From: Ruminococcaceae bacterium UBA7135
GTDB taxonomy: Bacteria; Bacillota; Clostridia; Oscillospirales; Ruminococcaceae
Direction of reading: 5' to 3'
DNA: 19,408 nucleotides
NCBI GenBank assembly: GCA_002492075.1
Contig: DKXD01000067.1
Location: 1,345-20,752, forward strand
Every line of letters begins with the position of its first letter. Positions within the stretch are counted from its first letter, which is position 1. The notes beneath the pieces were generated by a model. The model was not told where the DNA came from. It did no database searches and saw nothing but the letters and a program-made list of their open reading frames with translations. Shown here one piece after another: positions 7,081 through 13,894 of this stretch. The position numbers were made by a program, and so were the translations under genes.

Positions 7081-9495
7081 CTATTTTTCGGGAGAATGCT
7101 TTTCTTTTCTGATGAAGCCGCGCTGCGCTCCGTAATTGCTAAACCATAGCGTTTTATTTTCCCTACGCCACTCTTCCTGTCGTTCAATAACCGCGTTTAT
7201 CTCGCGGGAAACAGCTTTAGTCAGATCCTTTGGCAGACCGTTCAGCGCCTCGCACCACACCTCAAGAGCGCAAACGCGCTCCCGCGGAACGGTCTTTACT
7301 TCGCCCGTAACGCTGCCGCTCCAGTACATACGGCGTTTGTCGAGTTTATATGTTTCCCAGTCCTCCGGCACTTCACGGTTAATGAAATCGAGTATAATCC
7401 CTTCGTAAGACGACACATCGCGGTGTTCCTCCTGCTTTGCTTTGGCGGCTTCCTCCGCCTCGCCCGACAAATAAAGACTTTCGCCCATTTTCCAGTAAAA
7501 GACCGCCTCCGCCCATATCTGATCGACCTCATCGGGCAGATCGCGCCACACGTTCTTTACGGGTGCTTGTTCGCCGACGTCCACCGGCCAAAAGCGGCGG
7601 TTTCCCGTGGTGTCCTGCAAAAAGTCCTTTGTGTTCGTCGTGCCAAAAAATACGCACGGGCGAGGCAACTCCTTGACGTGCCGCCCGTAAGCGGCACGGA
7701 AACGATCCGCCCGCAGGCTCAAAAACTGCTTGATTCTCGCAACATCCGTGCGCCTGAAAGCGTCCAGCTCCGATATTTCGACGATCCACACACCCTGCAG
7801 CAGCTCCGAGGCTTCCTTGCCCTCGAACGTGCGTATGCTGTCGTTGAACCACCCGCGGGAAAGAATATCAAGCAGGGAGCTTTTTCCTCTACCCTGCGGA
7901 CCTACAAGGATCGTCATATTATCGAACTTACAGCCAGGGGTCATCGCTCTCGCCACTGCCGCAACTAACCCCTTACGCGCCACGATGCGATTGTAGGGCG
8001 TGTCAGCCGCGCCGAGGTAATCTATATATAAGCAGTCAAGACGCGGCGTACCGTCCCACACACGGGCTGTCAGGTAGTCCTGCACCTCGTTGAAAGCAAA
8101 TTTATTTGAATGTAAGGAAAGCCCCGCGTCGATCTTGCCGTTGCCTGTAATGTGGTGACGCTTTTCCATATACCAGTAAAGACCGTTGTTGTCATTATCG
8201 TCCCACAGCCGACGCTCGGTGCGCTGGTCCCACGGCAGTGCGCCAAGCACCTCGCCGCGCCCCGCAAACATATTCAGCGCGAATTTGCCCTTAAGGTTCG
8301 GGTCGTGTTCCAGAATAATACAAACGTTGTCGATGGTAGCCTTTGGGTACGCCGTCTGCGAACTGATAGACAGCAGCTGCTCCCAATTTCCGTCATCGTC
8401 TTCGTTCGTCGCCGCTACGCCGTCAAAGTCCTTTTGAGTCTCTGCGGAGCGTTCTTGATTAATACGCACAAGCACATCGGGGAGCTGCGTCGCCGCATCA
8501 AGCATCGCCGTATAAGACGGCAGGCGGTTGTTTGGAGTGTTAGGCTGCGCGTCGTCGTCAAGCTCCGCTAAACGGTGCAGACGCACGAGATCAAAGGCGT
8601 TTACCAGCTTTCCCGAACACGGGTCGGTGGCATGGTGGCTGTACAAGAACTTACCATTATCGTAAACGACCGCGCCGCCCGTCGTGCTACCGCCTAAATA
8701 TGTGTATCTGCCGGGGGTGCTGTCTACCGGCTCATAAATGCCCGGGATCAGCTCATCCATCGCCCGGTATATATCATAGGTGCGGCAGAACGCACCCACA
8801 ACGCCCGCTTTGGTTTCGGGGTCGCCCTGCTTTACCGCTGTTTTAGTGAATGCCTGCGCGTTCGGCAGGGCGGGCCACTGCGATACGTCGTGCCAGTCGG
8901 TATATTGCGCCAGTAAGCCGTCAGCCGACACAAAGGGCTTGTCTGCGCAGTAATACACATATTTGCTGTCGGAACAACAGGACGGCCAGTACATAAGGCG
9001 GGCAACCTCAAAGGTGGTGGGGTCTGCCATTTCAAGTCCGATATATTCAGCCATTTTGCGGGCGCAGGGTTCGTACTCGTCAGCCGTGACGGTACGGTCA
9101 AGAGGTATAAGCACACGTAGGCGCGGAGCGGTGTCGCAGTGCTTACGGGTGCTGTATACGCAGTAACCGACGCCCAAGCCCTCAACGCGCCGCAGAACGT
9201 CAGCAGTGCCGCCTGCGGGTATATTATCAAGATCAAGGGTTATAACGTCCCTGCCGGTCACGTTGTTGGACTTTCTGCGGGGACTGTTCAGCGTTCCGCA
9301 TACATAGCCGCCCACGTCCTTGAGGTCGTCCTGCTGTGCCTTTTTCATCGACATATATTCGGCGAGGGTTTCCGCGCCCCGCGTCGGTATGCGCAGCTTT
9401 TCCCACAGTTCGGACAGCAGCAGGGTCTGCGGCTGCCAGTTGGTTGAACGGCGGTTGTTGCCGTGTGATATTTGAATTATCCGGTCATTGTTCAT
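7081..9495 (-). CDS. Primase-helicase: N-terminal AEP-like primase fused to VapE-type SF3-like ATPase
   Basis: An 804-residue replication initiator/primase-helicase. The N-terminal AEP-like domain has VITLDLDN (catalytic D88, D90), YSTRKHCDTAPRLRV (H119, R125) and FEVARLMYWPS (R166). A linker (about 230-310) contains GRYTYLGGSTTGG and LVNAFDLVRLHRL. The C-terminal virulence-associated E (PF05272) ATPase has Walker A GPQGRGKSS (532-540), Walker B VWIVEISELD (569-578), sensor FFGTTN and arginine motif TGNRRFWPV near 630-638. ATG at 9495 is preceded by AGGAG at 8 nt and overlaps the 54-residue ORF by 11 nt. No DnaB-type helicase or separate primase is in the window, so this probably supplies both functions to the family-A polymerase. 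Confidence 0.93.
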   Translation of the reverse strand: MNNDRIIQISHGNNRRSTNWQPQTLLLSELWEKLRIPTRGAETLAEYMSMKKAQQDDLKDVGGYVCGTLNSPRRKSNNVTGRDVITLDLDNIPAGGTADVLRRVEGLGVGYCVYSTRKHCDTAPRLRVLIPLDRTVTADEYEPCARKMAEYIGLEMADPTTFEVARLMYWPSCCSDSKYVYYCADKPFVSADGLLAQYTDWHDVSQWPALPNAQAFTKTAVKQGDPETKAGVVGAFCRTYDIYRAMDELIPGIYEPVDSTPGRYTYLGGSTTGGAVVYDNGKFLYSHHATDPCSGKLVNAFDLVRLHRLAELDDDAQPNTPNNRLPSYTAMLDAATQLPDVLVRINQERSAETQKDFDGVAATNEDDDGNWEQLLSISSQTAYPKATIDNVCIILEHDPNLKGKFALNMFAGRGEVLGALPWDQRTERRLWDDNDNNGLYWYMEKRHHITGNGKIDAGLSLHSNKFAFNEVQDYLTARVWDGTPRLDCLYIDYLGAADTPYNRIVARKGLVAAVARAMTPGCKFDNMTILVGPQGRGKSSLLDILSRGWFNDSIRTFEGKEASELLQGVWIVEISELDAFRRTDVARIKQFLSLRADRFRAAYGRHVKELPRPCVFFGTTNTKDFLQDTTGNRRFWPVDVGEQAPVKNVWRDLPDEVDQIWAEAVFYWKMGESLYLSGEAEEAAKAKQEEHRDVSSYEGIILDFINREVPEDWETYKLDKRRMYWSGSVTGEVKTVPRERVCALEVWCEALNGLPKDLTKAVSREINAVIERQEEWRRENKTLWFSNYGAQRGFIRKEKHSPEK

Positions 9496-9649
9496 CGCAT
9501 TCGCTCCTATCCATTGATCTCACCGCACTTGAAACCACCTTGTTAATGCACTCGCACAACCACGCCGCCTCCGAGCCGCTATTTATTTCGGGTCGATTGG
9601 CGCCGTTTATTTCGGATTTGAGCCTGTCAACATCTATATATTTAGCCAT
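9485..9649 (-). CDS. Small phage protein, 54 residues, unknown function
   Basis: Starts ATG at 9649 (MAKYIDVDRLKSEING) and ends TGA at 9485-9487. AAAGGA stands 7 nt upstream. It overlaps the end of the methyltransferase B gene by 8 nt and the start of the primase gene by 11 nt, filling an otherwise empty interval, which supports a real gene. The N-terminus MAKYID-D-L resembles small hypothetical proteins common in Firmicutes phage replication clusters. There are two cysteines in LCECIN and an acidic C-terminus. No domain or function recognised. Confidence 0.7.
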   Translation of the reverse strand: MAKYIDVDRLKSEINGANRPEINSGSEAAWLCECINKVVSSAVRSMDRSECDEQ

Positions 9650-10307
9650 TTTCTGATCCTTTCCCCTTAAACCATCGCTTTGTTACAGCGATTGGAAATT
9701 CTTCAATTTCACTTGCCCACAGGCACGATCCCTCGCCGTTCAGCCTTTCCCATATCAGCGGAAAACCGCCGAGGCCGTCAAACAAACTCGCCATCGTTAT
9801 ATCGTCGCCGCAACAGATACTTAACCGTTGCAGAACATACGCCCATGGCGGGAGAGCTATGCTGTTGCCTATTGCCTTATACCGTGCGGAGTCGGTGCTT
9901 TCTGCGTGTGTTTTGCCATCGGTGTCTACCCACTCGCCGATGTCCGTCCACCCATCGGGATAACCTTGTAAGCGTTCGCATTCAAGCGGTGTCAGCCTGC
10001 GCACGGCGTAGTCAACATTAACGCCGACAACAGCTTGACCGTTCGGACTGCCGGATGAAAGGCACGGCGTTACTGTTTCCGAGGTGATCGGGTCTTGCAT
10101 TGTGTGGAACACAATAGGCTCGTTATTGTGGGACTCTGCCCTCAAGGTGGGACTGATACAGTCTTTTTCAATGTTCATACTGCTGCCGCCTTGATCGTTC
10201 AGCACGATCAGACTCTCGCTCCCCCCCCCGTTATTGCCGCCGCAGGCTTTTAGCGTTCCAAAGCTGCCCTCAGCGTATGTTCCGAAACCGCTCTCCCTAT
10301 ATACCAT
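9642..10307 (-). CDS. C5-cytosine DNA methyltransferase, part B (TRD end, motifs IX, X, then I-II; circularly permuted)
   Basis: The 221-residue product starts with TRD-like repeats (FGTLKA, ISPTLRAE, TVTPCLSSG). It continues with motif IX region RRLTPLECERLQGYPDGW (103-120) and motif X YKAIGNS (143-149), then, unusually, motif I SLFDGLGGF (174-182) and motif II-like WASEIE (E200) at its C-terminus. Motifs IV, VI and VIII are absent; they are in the gene just upstream (part A). Together the two would make one complete enzyme with SAM-binding motif I on B and catalytic Cys on A. The ATG at 10307 has AAGGAGG 6 nt upstream and overlaps the end of the preceding frame by 11 nt, so B appears independently translated. 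A C9 tract (10221-10229) encodes its Gly-Gly-Gly at 27-29. Confidence 0.85.
   Translation of the reverse strand: MVYRESGFGTYAEGSFGTLKACGGNNGGGSESLIVLNDQGGSSMNIEKDCISPTLRAESHNNEPIVFHTMQDPITSETVTPCLSSGSPNGQAVVGVNVDYAVRRLTPLECERLQGYPDGWTDIGEWVDTDGKTHAESTDSARYKAIGNSIALPPWAYVLQRLSICCGDDITMASLFDGLGGFPLIWERLNGEGSCLWASEIEEFPIAVTKRWFKGKGSENG
10221..10229 (-). repeat. Homopolymer tract, 9 C on plus (G9 in the coding strand)
   Basis: Nine identical bases inside methyltransferase part B, encoding Gly27-Gly29 in frame. A one-base change would frameshift the protein before motifs IX, X and I. Confidence 0.85.
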
Positions 10308-10644
10308 ACTGTGCCTCCTTATTTATCGGACAGCAAACGATCTGTGGGTCTTTATAGTCCCTTGCTAACAGGGTGCTGCTCACTCCGTTTGCCGTCTGTA
10401 TGAAACTGCCGCAGGTTGCCGTTATAACGGGGGGGGGATCAGTCGGAGGAGTATGGATCAAGCTGTTTTGAGCTTCCATTACAAGCGGTACATTGTTGCC
10501 GCCCATTCCCATATTGCTTGCCAAAGTCTGCACCACACCGTTTTCGCTTATTTTTATGCGGCTGTCTTGAGGGTGGTTTTCCAACGCTACGGCGTGGCTG
10601 TAATCTGCGGTAATGGTAAACGCAGGGTCGCCTATTTCACCGAT
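10297..10644 (-). pseudogene. C5 methyltransferase part A, frameshifted C-terminal segment (TRD repeats)
   Basis: This is the continuation of the part-A gene in another frame after the G8 tract at 10645-10652. Adding one G (or a -1 ribosomal slip) gives CGGGIGEIGDPAFTITADY and then ISENGVVQTLASNMGMGGNN, NGVSSTLLARDYKDPQIV and a stop at 10297. The joined A protein would be 384 residues. The only start within the segment (TTG at 10584) has no ribosome binding site, so it is not a separate gene. The repeats match those before the break and those in part B, so this is coding sequence that is off-frame in this assembly, by true mutation, phase-off state, programmed slippage or sequencing error. 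Confidence 0.75.
10429..10437 (-). repeat. Homopolymer tract, 9 G on plus (C9 in the coding strand)
   Basis: Nine G's on plus encode Pro-Pro-Pro in the frameshifted segment of part A. It is in frame with the TRD repeats on both sides, so this tract appears to be in the on-frame length. Confidence 0.85.
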
Positions 10645-11450
10645 CCCCCCCCGCAGGTGTCGCCGCTTGCAGTGTTTCGGGTGGCGTTTCGCAGGTCGAT
10701 GGGTATGACTGCGACTGCGGGGCGGTCAACGGTGTTGAGGGTGTAGCTGACTCCCTCTGTCCACCCCTTTCCGTTACAGCCTGCGGTTTCGGCTCTGTCG
10801 ATCCCGTTGCCCTGAAAGCAAAAAGCCCGGACTGCCGCTACAACGCCTCCCGCAGTTTCGGCGGCAGTATCTTTCCCCGCCGATCGGCACGGTTCAATAT
10901 CCCCGCACACGCTTTCGCGCTCAAATAATATTTCGGGTGCGGCGAGTCCTCCAAAATCTGAGACAAGTGCGATCCTCTTTCTTCTTTGGGGGACTCCCCA
11001 AAACTGTGCATCGAAAACGCGCCAAGCAACGCTCCATTTTCCTGCCATATCGGTAAGGCATCCGGCGTTTGGCCATCCGCGTTTAGGGATAGGAACAGCG
11101 GGGGCTTTTTCGCACACGATTTTGATCGTTTCTTCGAGGACTGCCCCAAAGTCTGCGCCTTTGTTTGAACTGAATGCTCCGGGAACGTTTTCCCACACCA
11201 TAAAGCGGGGTCGGGTGTAAATGCCTGTTCTGCCGTGTTCAATGTCGTTTCGCCTCATTTCCTTGATAATTCGCAGTTGCTCCATAAATAAGCCGCTGCG
11301 GGTTGTTTCGTCGTCGCCGTTGTCGGTGTGCTTTATGCCTTTTTGCTTGCCCGCAACCGACAGGTCTTGACAAGGGCTGCCGCCGATTATCACGTTGACA
11401 GGTTCAACGGCTGCGCCGTGTATTTTCGTTATATCGCCGTAGTGTTTCAT
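10632..11450 (-). CDS. C5-cytosine DNA methyltransferase, part A (motifs IV-VIII), truncated by frameshift
   Basis: The 272-residue open frame starts at ATG 11450, six bases after the stop of the 30-residue ORF. It has motif IV GGSPCQDLS with the catalytic Cys27, motif VI WENVPG (E87-N88-V89) and motif VIII VPQRRKRIALVSD (about 153-165), then the first target-recognition repeats (SYTLNTVDRPAVA). It lacks motif I, which lies at the C-terminus of part B, so A begins exactly where a normal enzyme passes from motif III to IV. Family role: transfers methyl to C5 of cytosine, probably self-protection against host restriction. The frame runs into the G8 tract and stops 11 bases later; without correction the remaining TRD is lost. 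Confidence 0.85.
   Translation of the reverse strand: MKHYGDITKIHGAAVEPVNVIIGGSPCQDLSVAGKQKGIKHTDNGDDETTRSGLFMEQLRIIKEMRRNDIEHGRTGIYTRPRFMVWENVPGAFSSNKGADFGAVLEETIKIVCEKAPAVPIPKRGWPNAGCLTDMAGKWSVAWRVFDAQFWGVPQRRKRIALVSDFGGLAAPEILFERESVCGDIEPCRSAGKDTAAETAGGVVAAVRAFCFQGNGIDRAETAGCNGKGWTEGVSYTLNTVDRPAVAVIPIDLRNATRNTASGDTCGGGSVK
10645..10652 (-). repeat. Homopolymer tract, 8 C on plus (G8), at the frame break of methyltransferase part A
   Basis: In the coding strand TGC is followed by eight G's and then ATCGG. With eight, the frame ends at TAG (10632-10634); with nine, 114 more codons open with recognisable TRD repeats. The 0-frame codons GGG GGG GGA also fit a slippery heptamer for -1 frameshifting. 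Confidence 0.85.
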
Positions 11451-11456
11451 AATGTT

Positions 11457-11549
11457 TTACCCGCTTTCATTCATTTCTGCCTCGGTATCAAATTCATAGA
11501 GAATTGTCAACTGCTTTTCATCCTTGTAGTTGCGATCGTATTCTTTCAC
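11457..11549 (-). CDS. Possible 30-residue small protein, unknown
   Basis: GTG at 11549 overlaps the TGA of the upstream methyltransferase as GTGA and is preceded by a near-perfect GGAGGTGA. The peptide is short and charged (KEYDRNYKDEKQLTILYEFD) and ends at TAA 11457-11459, six bases before the ATG of part A. The good ribosome binding site and tight packing argue for translation, either as a microprotein or as a coupling leader that delivers ribosomes to part A, whose own binding site is weak. No homology recognised. Confidence 0.5.
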   Translation of the reverse strand: MKEYDRNYKDEKQLTILYEFDTEAEMNESG

Positions 11550-12478
11550 TTTGTCACCTCCCACGGGTCAATCGGTATCTCGTCGCCCTGCGTTCCCCAC
11601 GCGCATTCTCCGACATCATCGGCTATTGGCTGTACCGTTTCTACATTCGCAACCATTTGATTATAGTAGCTTTCTTTCAGTTCGCACCCGATAGCCCTGC
11701 GCCCCAATTTTCTGGCAACATACGGAACACTGCCTATCCCTCCGAATGGATCTAAAACTATATCGTTCGGATTAGTCCAAAGCTCAATACAGCGCTTTAT
11801 GACTTCGAGCTGTAACGGGCAAATGTGGCGCTCGTCCTTTTCCTCACGCGCGGAATTTTTCTGCAGCGTGTCCGACTGTCGAATATCCATCCATACGGGT
11901 GATGCGTATTGCTGCCAAACGTCACACGGAAACGTTTCATCGGTGTGTGAAATGCGTTCGGGATTTTCTCCCGGCTTCCGCATAGTCAATATGTAGTCGG
12001 GAATTCCCTGTCTGTTCATCGCACTGTCCTTTTTTATCTGCTTATGGAGCAGCCCGAGAGCTTTTGTGCGCTGCATTTCCGTAACGGGATTTTTCCAGAT
12101 CGTTACCCTTGAATGGTATATAAATCCGCAGTCCTCGAACACCTGCCGCACGATCGCGGGGAAGTCTTTCAAACCGATAACGCCGTCACGCTCTTTCATT
12201 CGCGGCAAGTCCATACAGTGGAAAGAAAGCAGCCGCCCGGGCATTGTCACGCGATACAGCTCCGTCGCGAGAAATTTGAAATGCTTGAAGAATTCCGCGT
12301 CGTTCTTGCAGTTCCCCATATCACGGTCGCTGTTCGAGTAAGTATACAGGCTCGCGAAGGGCGGCGAAAACAGCGTATAATGAATACTGTCATCGGGAAT
12401 TCCCTTTATGACCTCGCAGCTGTCGCCGTGATAAAGCGAATAATTTCCCGTAACAGTCTGATGTAAAACATTAACCAA
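11546..12478 (-). CDS. DNA methyltransferase, N4-cytosine/N6-adenine type (beta class)
   Basis: Catalytic motif IV SPPF (residues 38-41) comes first and SAM-binding motif I LDPFGGIGS near residue 260, the order of beta-class amino-methyltransferases. SPP[YF] rather than DPPY favours N4-cytosine. Other recognisable blocks: YHGDSCEVIKGIPDDSIHYT, LLSFHCMDLPRMKERDG, TKALGLLHKQIKKDSAMNRQ and ERHICPLQLEVIKRCIELW. Start is placed at TTG 12478 (310 residues), 9 nt after GGAGG and overlapping the helicase stop by 8 nt; the open frame reaches a TTG at 12517 but that lacks a ribosome binding site. There is no partner restriction enzyme next to it, so an orphan anti-restriction or regulatory enzyme is likely. 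Confidence 0.9.
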   Translation of the reverse strand: MVNVLHQTVTGNYSLYHGDSCEVIKGIPDDSIHYTLFSPPFASLYTYSNSDRDMGNCKNDAEFFKHFKFLATELYRVTMPGRLLSFHCMDLPRMKERDGVIGLKDFPAIVRQVFEDCGFIYHSRVTIWKNPVTEMQRTKALGLLHKQIKKDSAMNRQGIPDYILTMRKPGENPERISHTDETFPCDVWQQYASPVWMDIRQSDTLQKNSAREEKDERHICPLQLEVIKRCIELWTNPNDIVLDPFGGIGSVPYVARKLGRRAIGCELKESYYNQMVANVETVQPIADDVGECAWGTQGDEIPIDPWEVTK

Positions 12479-13892
12479 CCTTAAATTCCTCCCAACTCGG
12501 CAGCCGCATTTCAACAACCGCCGTATATGGCGTAGAAACGCGGCACTGCGCCGTTAATTCGCGCTTGGCAATATCGCGGGTAAGTTCGATAAGATGAGCC
12601 TTCATGCGTTCGTTTTCGGCTTGCTTGCGCTCGATATTTTCCTTGACCGCGCCCTCGCGCGCGGAAATGATTATGTACACTTCAACATCGTTCTTTTGCC
12701 CGAACCGCCAGCATCGCCGCACAGCCTGATAATACGCCTCGAAGCTGTCCGAAAGTCCGACGAATATCATACTGCGGCAATTCTGCCAGTTCATACCGTA
12801 GCCTGCAATCTTTGGCTTCGTTATCAGGCATTTCAACTTTCCCTCTGAAAAATCGAGCATTGACCTCGATTTAAATTCGGGAGAGTCCGAGCCTTGAACG
12901 TTTACAGAACCGTAGATAAGCCTGTGAAGCATCGCCGCTTCATCGTTCAGATCGCACCACACAAGCCAAGTTTCGATTGAATTATTTACAAGTTCGGCGG
13001 CGGCTTTACAGCGTAATTCAAGGCTGTCACGGCGAGCCTTGCGGCGCTCGGTGAGCGATAACACCTCGTTAGTTATGGTATCGCCGTCGGCTATTATCTG
13101 ATGAACGTTCAGCGCGGGCAGATCGTAGCCGCCGATATCGTAACCGAGCTTTTTCGGGTCATCCATAACTATGCACCAAGTTGAAAGCCATTTCCAGAAC
13201 AAATCCTCCGCATGCCCTTTGAGCCGCCATTTAGATGTTTCGCCGCCGTCGTGAACGAAGTACATCGCGAGCATTTCCGCACGCGTCATAACTCCGATGA
13301 ATTCCGAATGATTTCCCAGTTCCATATAATCGTTAGGCGCGGGAGTAGCCGTACACGCTAGCTTGTAGGGCGTTTTAGCGAACATCTGAATTATTTGGTT
13401 TCTGATTTTGCCCGAAAACGACTTCAGTATTGAGCTTTCGTCCAAAACCACTGCTTCAAATTCATTTGCCGTGAATTTGTCGAGCTTTTCATAATTGGTG
13501 ATATTCACCATATCCGAGCGAACATCACTTTGTGAAGCGCATATATTAACGGTGATCCCGAATTTCTCGCCCTCGCGTTTAGTCTGCGCCGATACCGCAA
13601 GCGGAGCTATAATGATGACTTTTCCGCCCGTTCGACGATGTATCTGCTCCGCCCATTCGAGCTGCATAGCCGTTTTTCCGTCGCCGCAGTCTGCGAATAT
13701 TGCCGCGCGTCCGCGTCCTAAAGCCCACCTCACAATGTCCTTTTGAAAGTCAAAGAGTTTAGGGTTAAGCTCCGACACATCAACATTAATGCCTTTTGCA
13801 TACACCGTAATAGCCTTTCTGTTGATAAAGTCGATATACTCCATTGCTATGCGCCCCCCCATTCTTGTAATTTTCATTGAAACGTATGTCAT
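12471..13892 (-). CDS. DEAD/SNF2-type DNA helicase
   Basis: The 473-residue helicase has Walker A ADCGDGKTAM (G70-T74), DESS box VVLDESS (D151-E152), motif III TATPAPNDYMELG (181-193), and C-terminal motifs ITKPKIAGYGMNWQ, MIFVGLSDSFEAYYQAVRR and RFGQ. This is a second superfamily-2 helicase, distinct from the SNF2 protein at 5143-6525. Start ATG 13892 has AAAGGA at 6 nt and lies 2 nt after the polymerase stop; the frame is open to 13925, but that TTG is inside the polymerase. A G7 tract (13854-13860) encodes residues 11-13, followed by an in-frame ATG (residue 17). Likely helps fork progression with the neighbouring polymerase. Confidence 0.9.
   Translation of the reverse strand: MTYVSMKITRMGGRIAMEYIDFINRKAITVYAKGINVDVSELNPKLFDFQKDIVRWALGRGRAAIFADCGDGKTAMQLEWAEQIHRRTGGKVIIIAPLAVSAQTKREGEKFGITVNICASQSDVRSDMVNITNYEKLDKFTANEFEAVVLDESSILKSFSGKIRNQIIQMFAKTPYKLACTATPAPNDYMELGNHSEFIGVMTRAEMLAMYFVHDGGETSKWRLKGHAEDLFWKWLSTWCIVMDDPKKLGYDIGGYDLPALNVHQIIADGDTITNEVLSLTERRKARRDSLELRCKAAAELVNNSIETWLVWCDLNDEAAMLHRLIYGSVNVQGSDSPEFKSRSMLDFSEGKLKCLITKPKIAGYGMNWQNCRSMIFVGLSDSFEAYYQAVRRCWRFGQKNDVEVYIIISAREGAVKENIERKQAENERMKAHLIELTRDIAKRELTAQCRVSTPYTAVVEMRLPSWEEFKVG
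13854..13860 (-). repeat. G7 tract near the 5' end of the helicase gene
   Basis: Seven C's on plus, giving ATG GGG GGG C in the coding strand at codons 11-13 of the helicase. A length change would abolish the long form, while an ATG four codons later could still start a slightly shorter protein. Confidence 0.7.
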
Positions 13893-13894
13893 AT

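Noticed and set aside
7423..7968. 181-residue plus-strand open frame
   Set aside because: Shadow of the VapE ATPase domain, whose Walker motifs are intact on the minus strand.
10297..10584. Independent 95-residue gene starting at TTG 10584
   Set aside because: No ribosome binding site, and the same frame extends upstream to the G8 tract with matching repeats, so it is a displaced part of methyltransferase A.
9642..13892. A defence island or restriction-modification/DISARM-like system (helicase plus two methyltransferases)
   Set aside because: No restriction nuclease, phospholipase-D or DUF1998-type partner is present, and the genes sit in operon order between phage polymerase and primase. 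Orphan phage methyltransferases explain them better.
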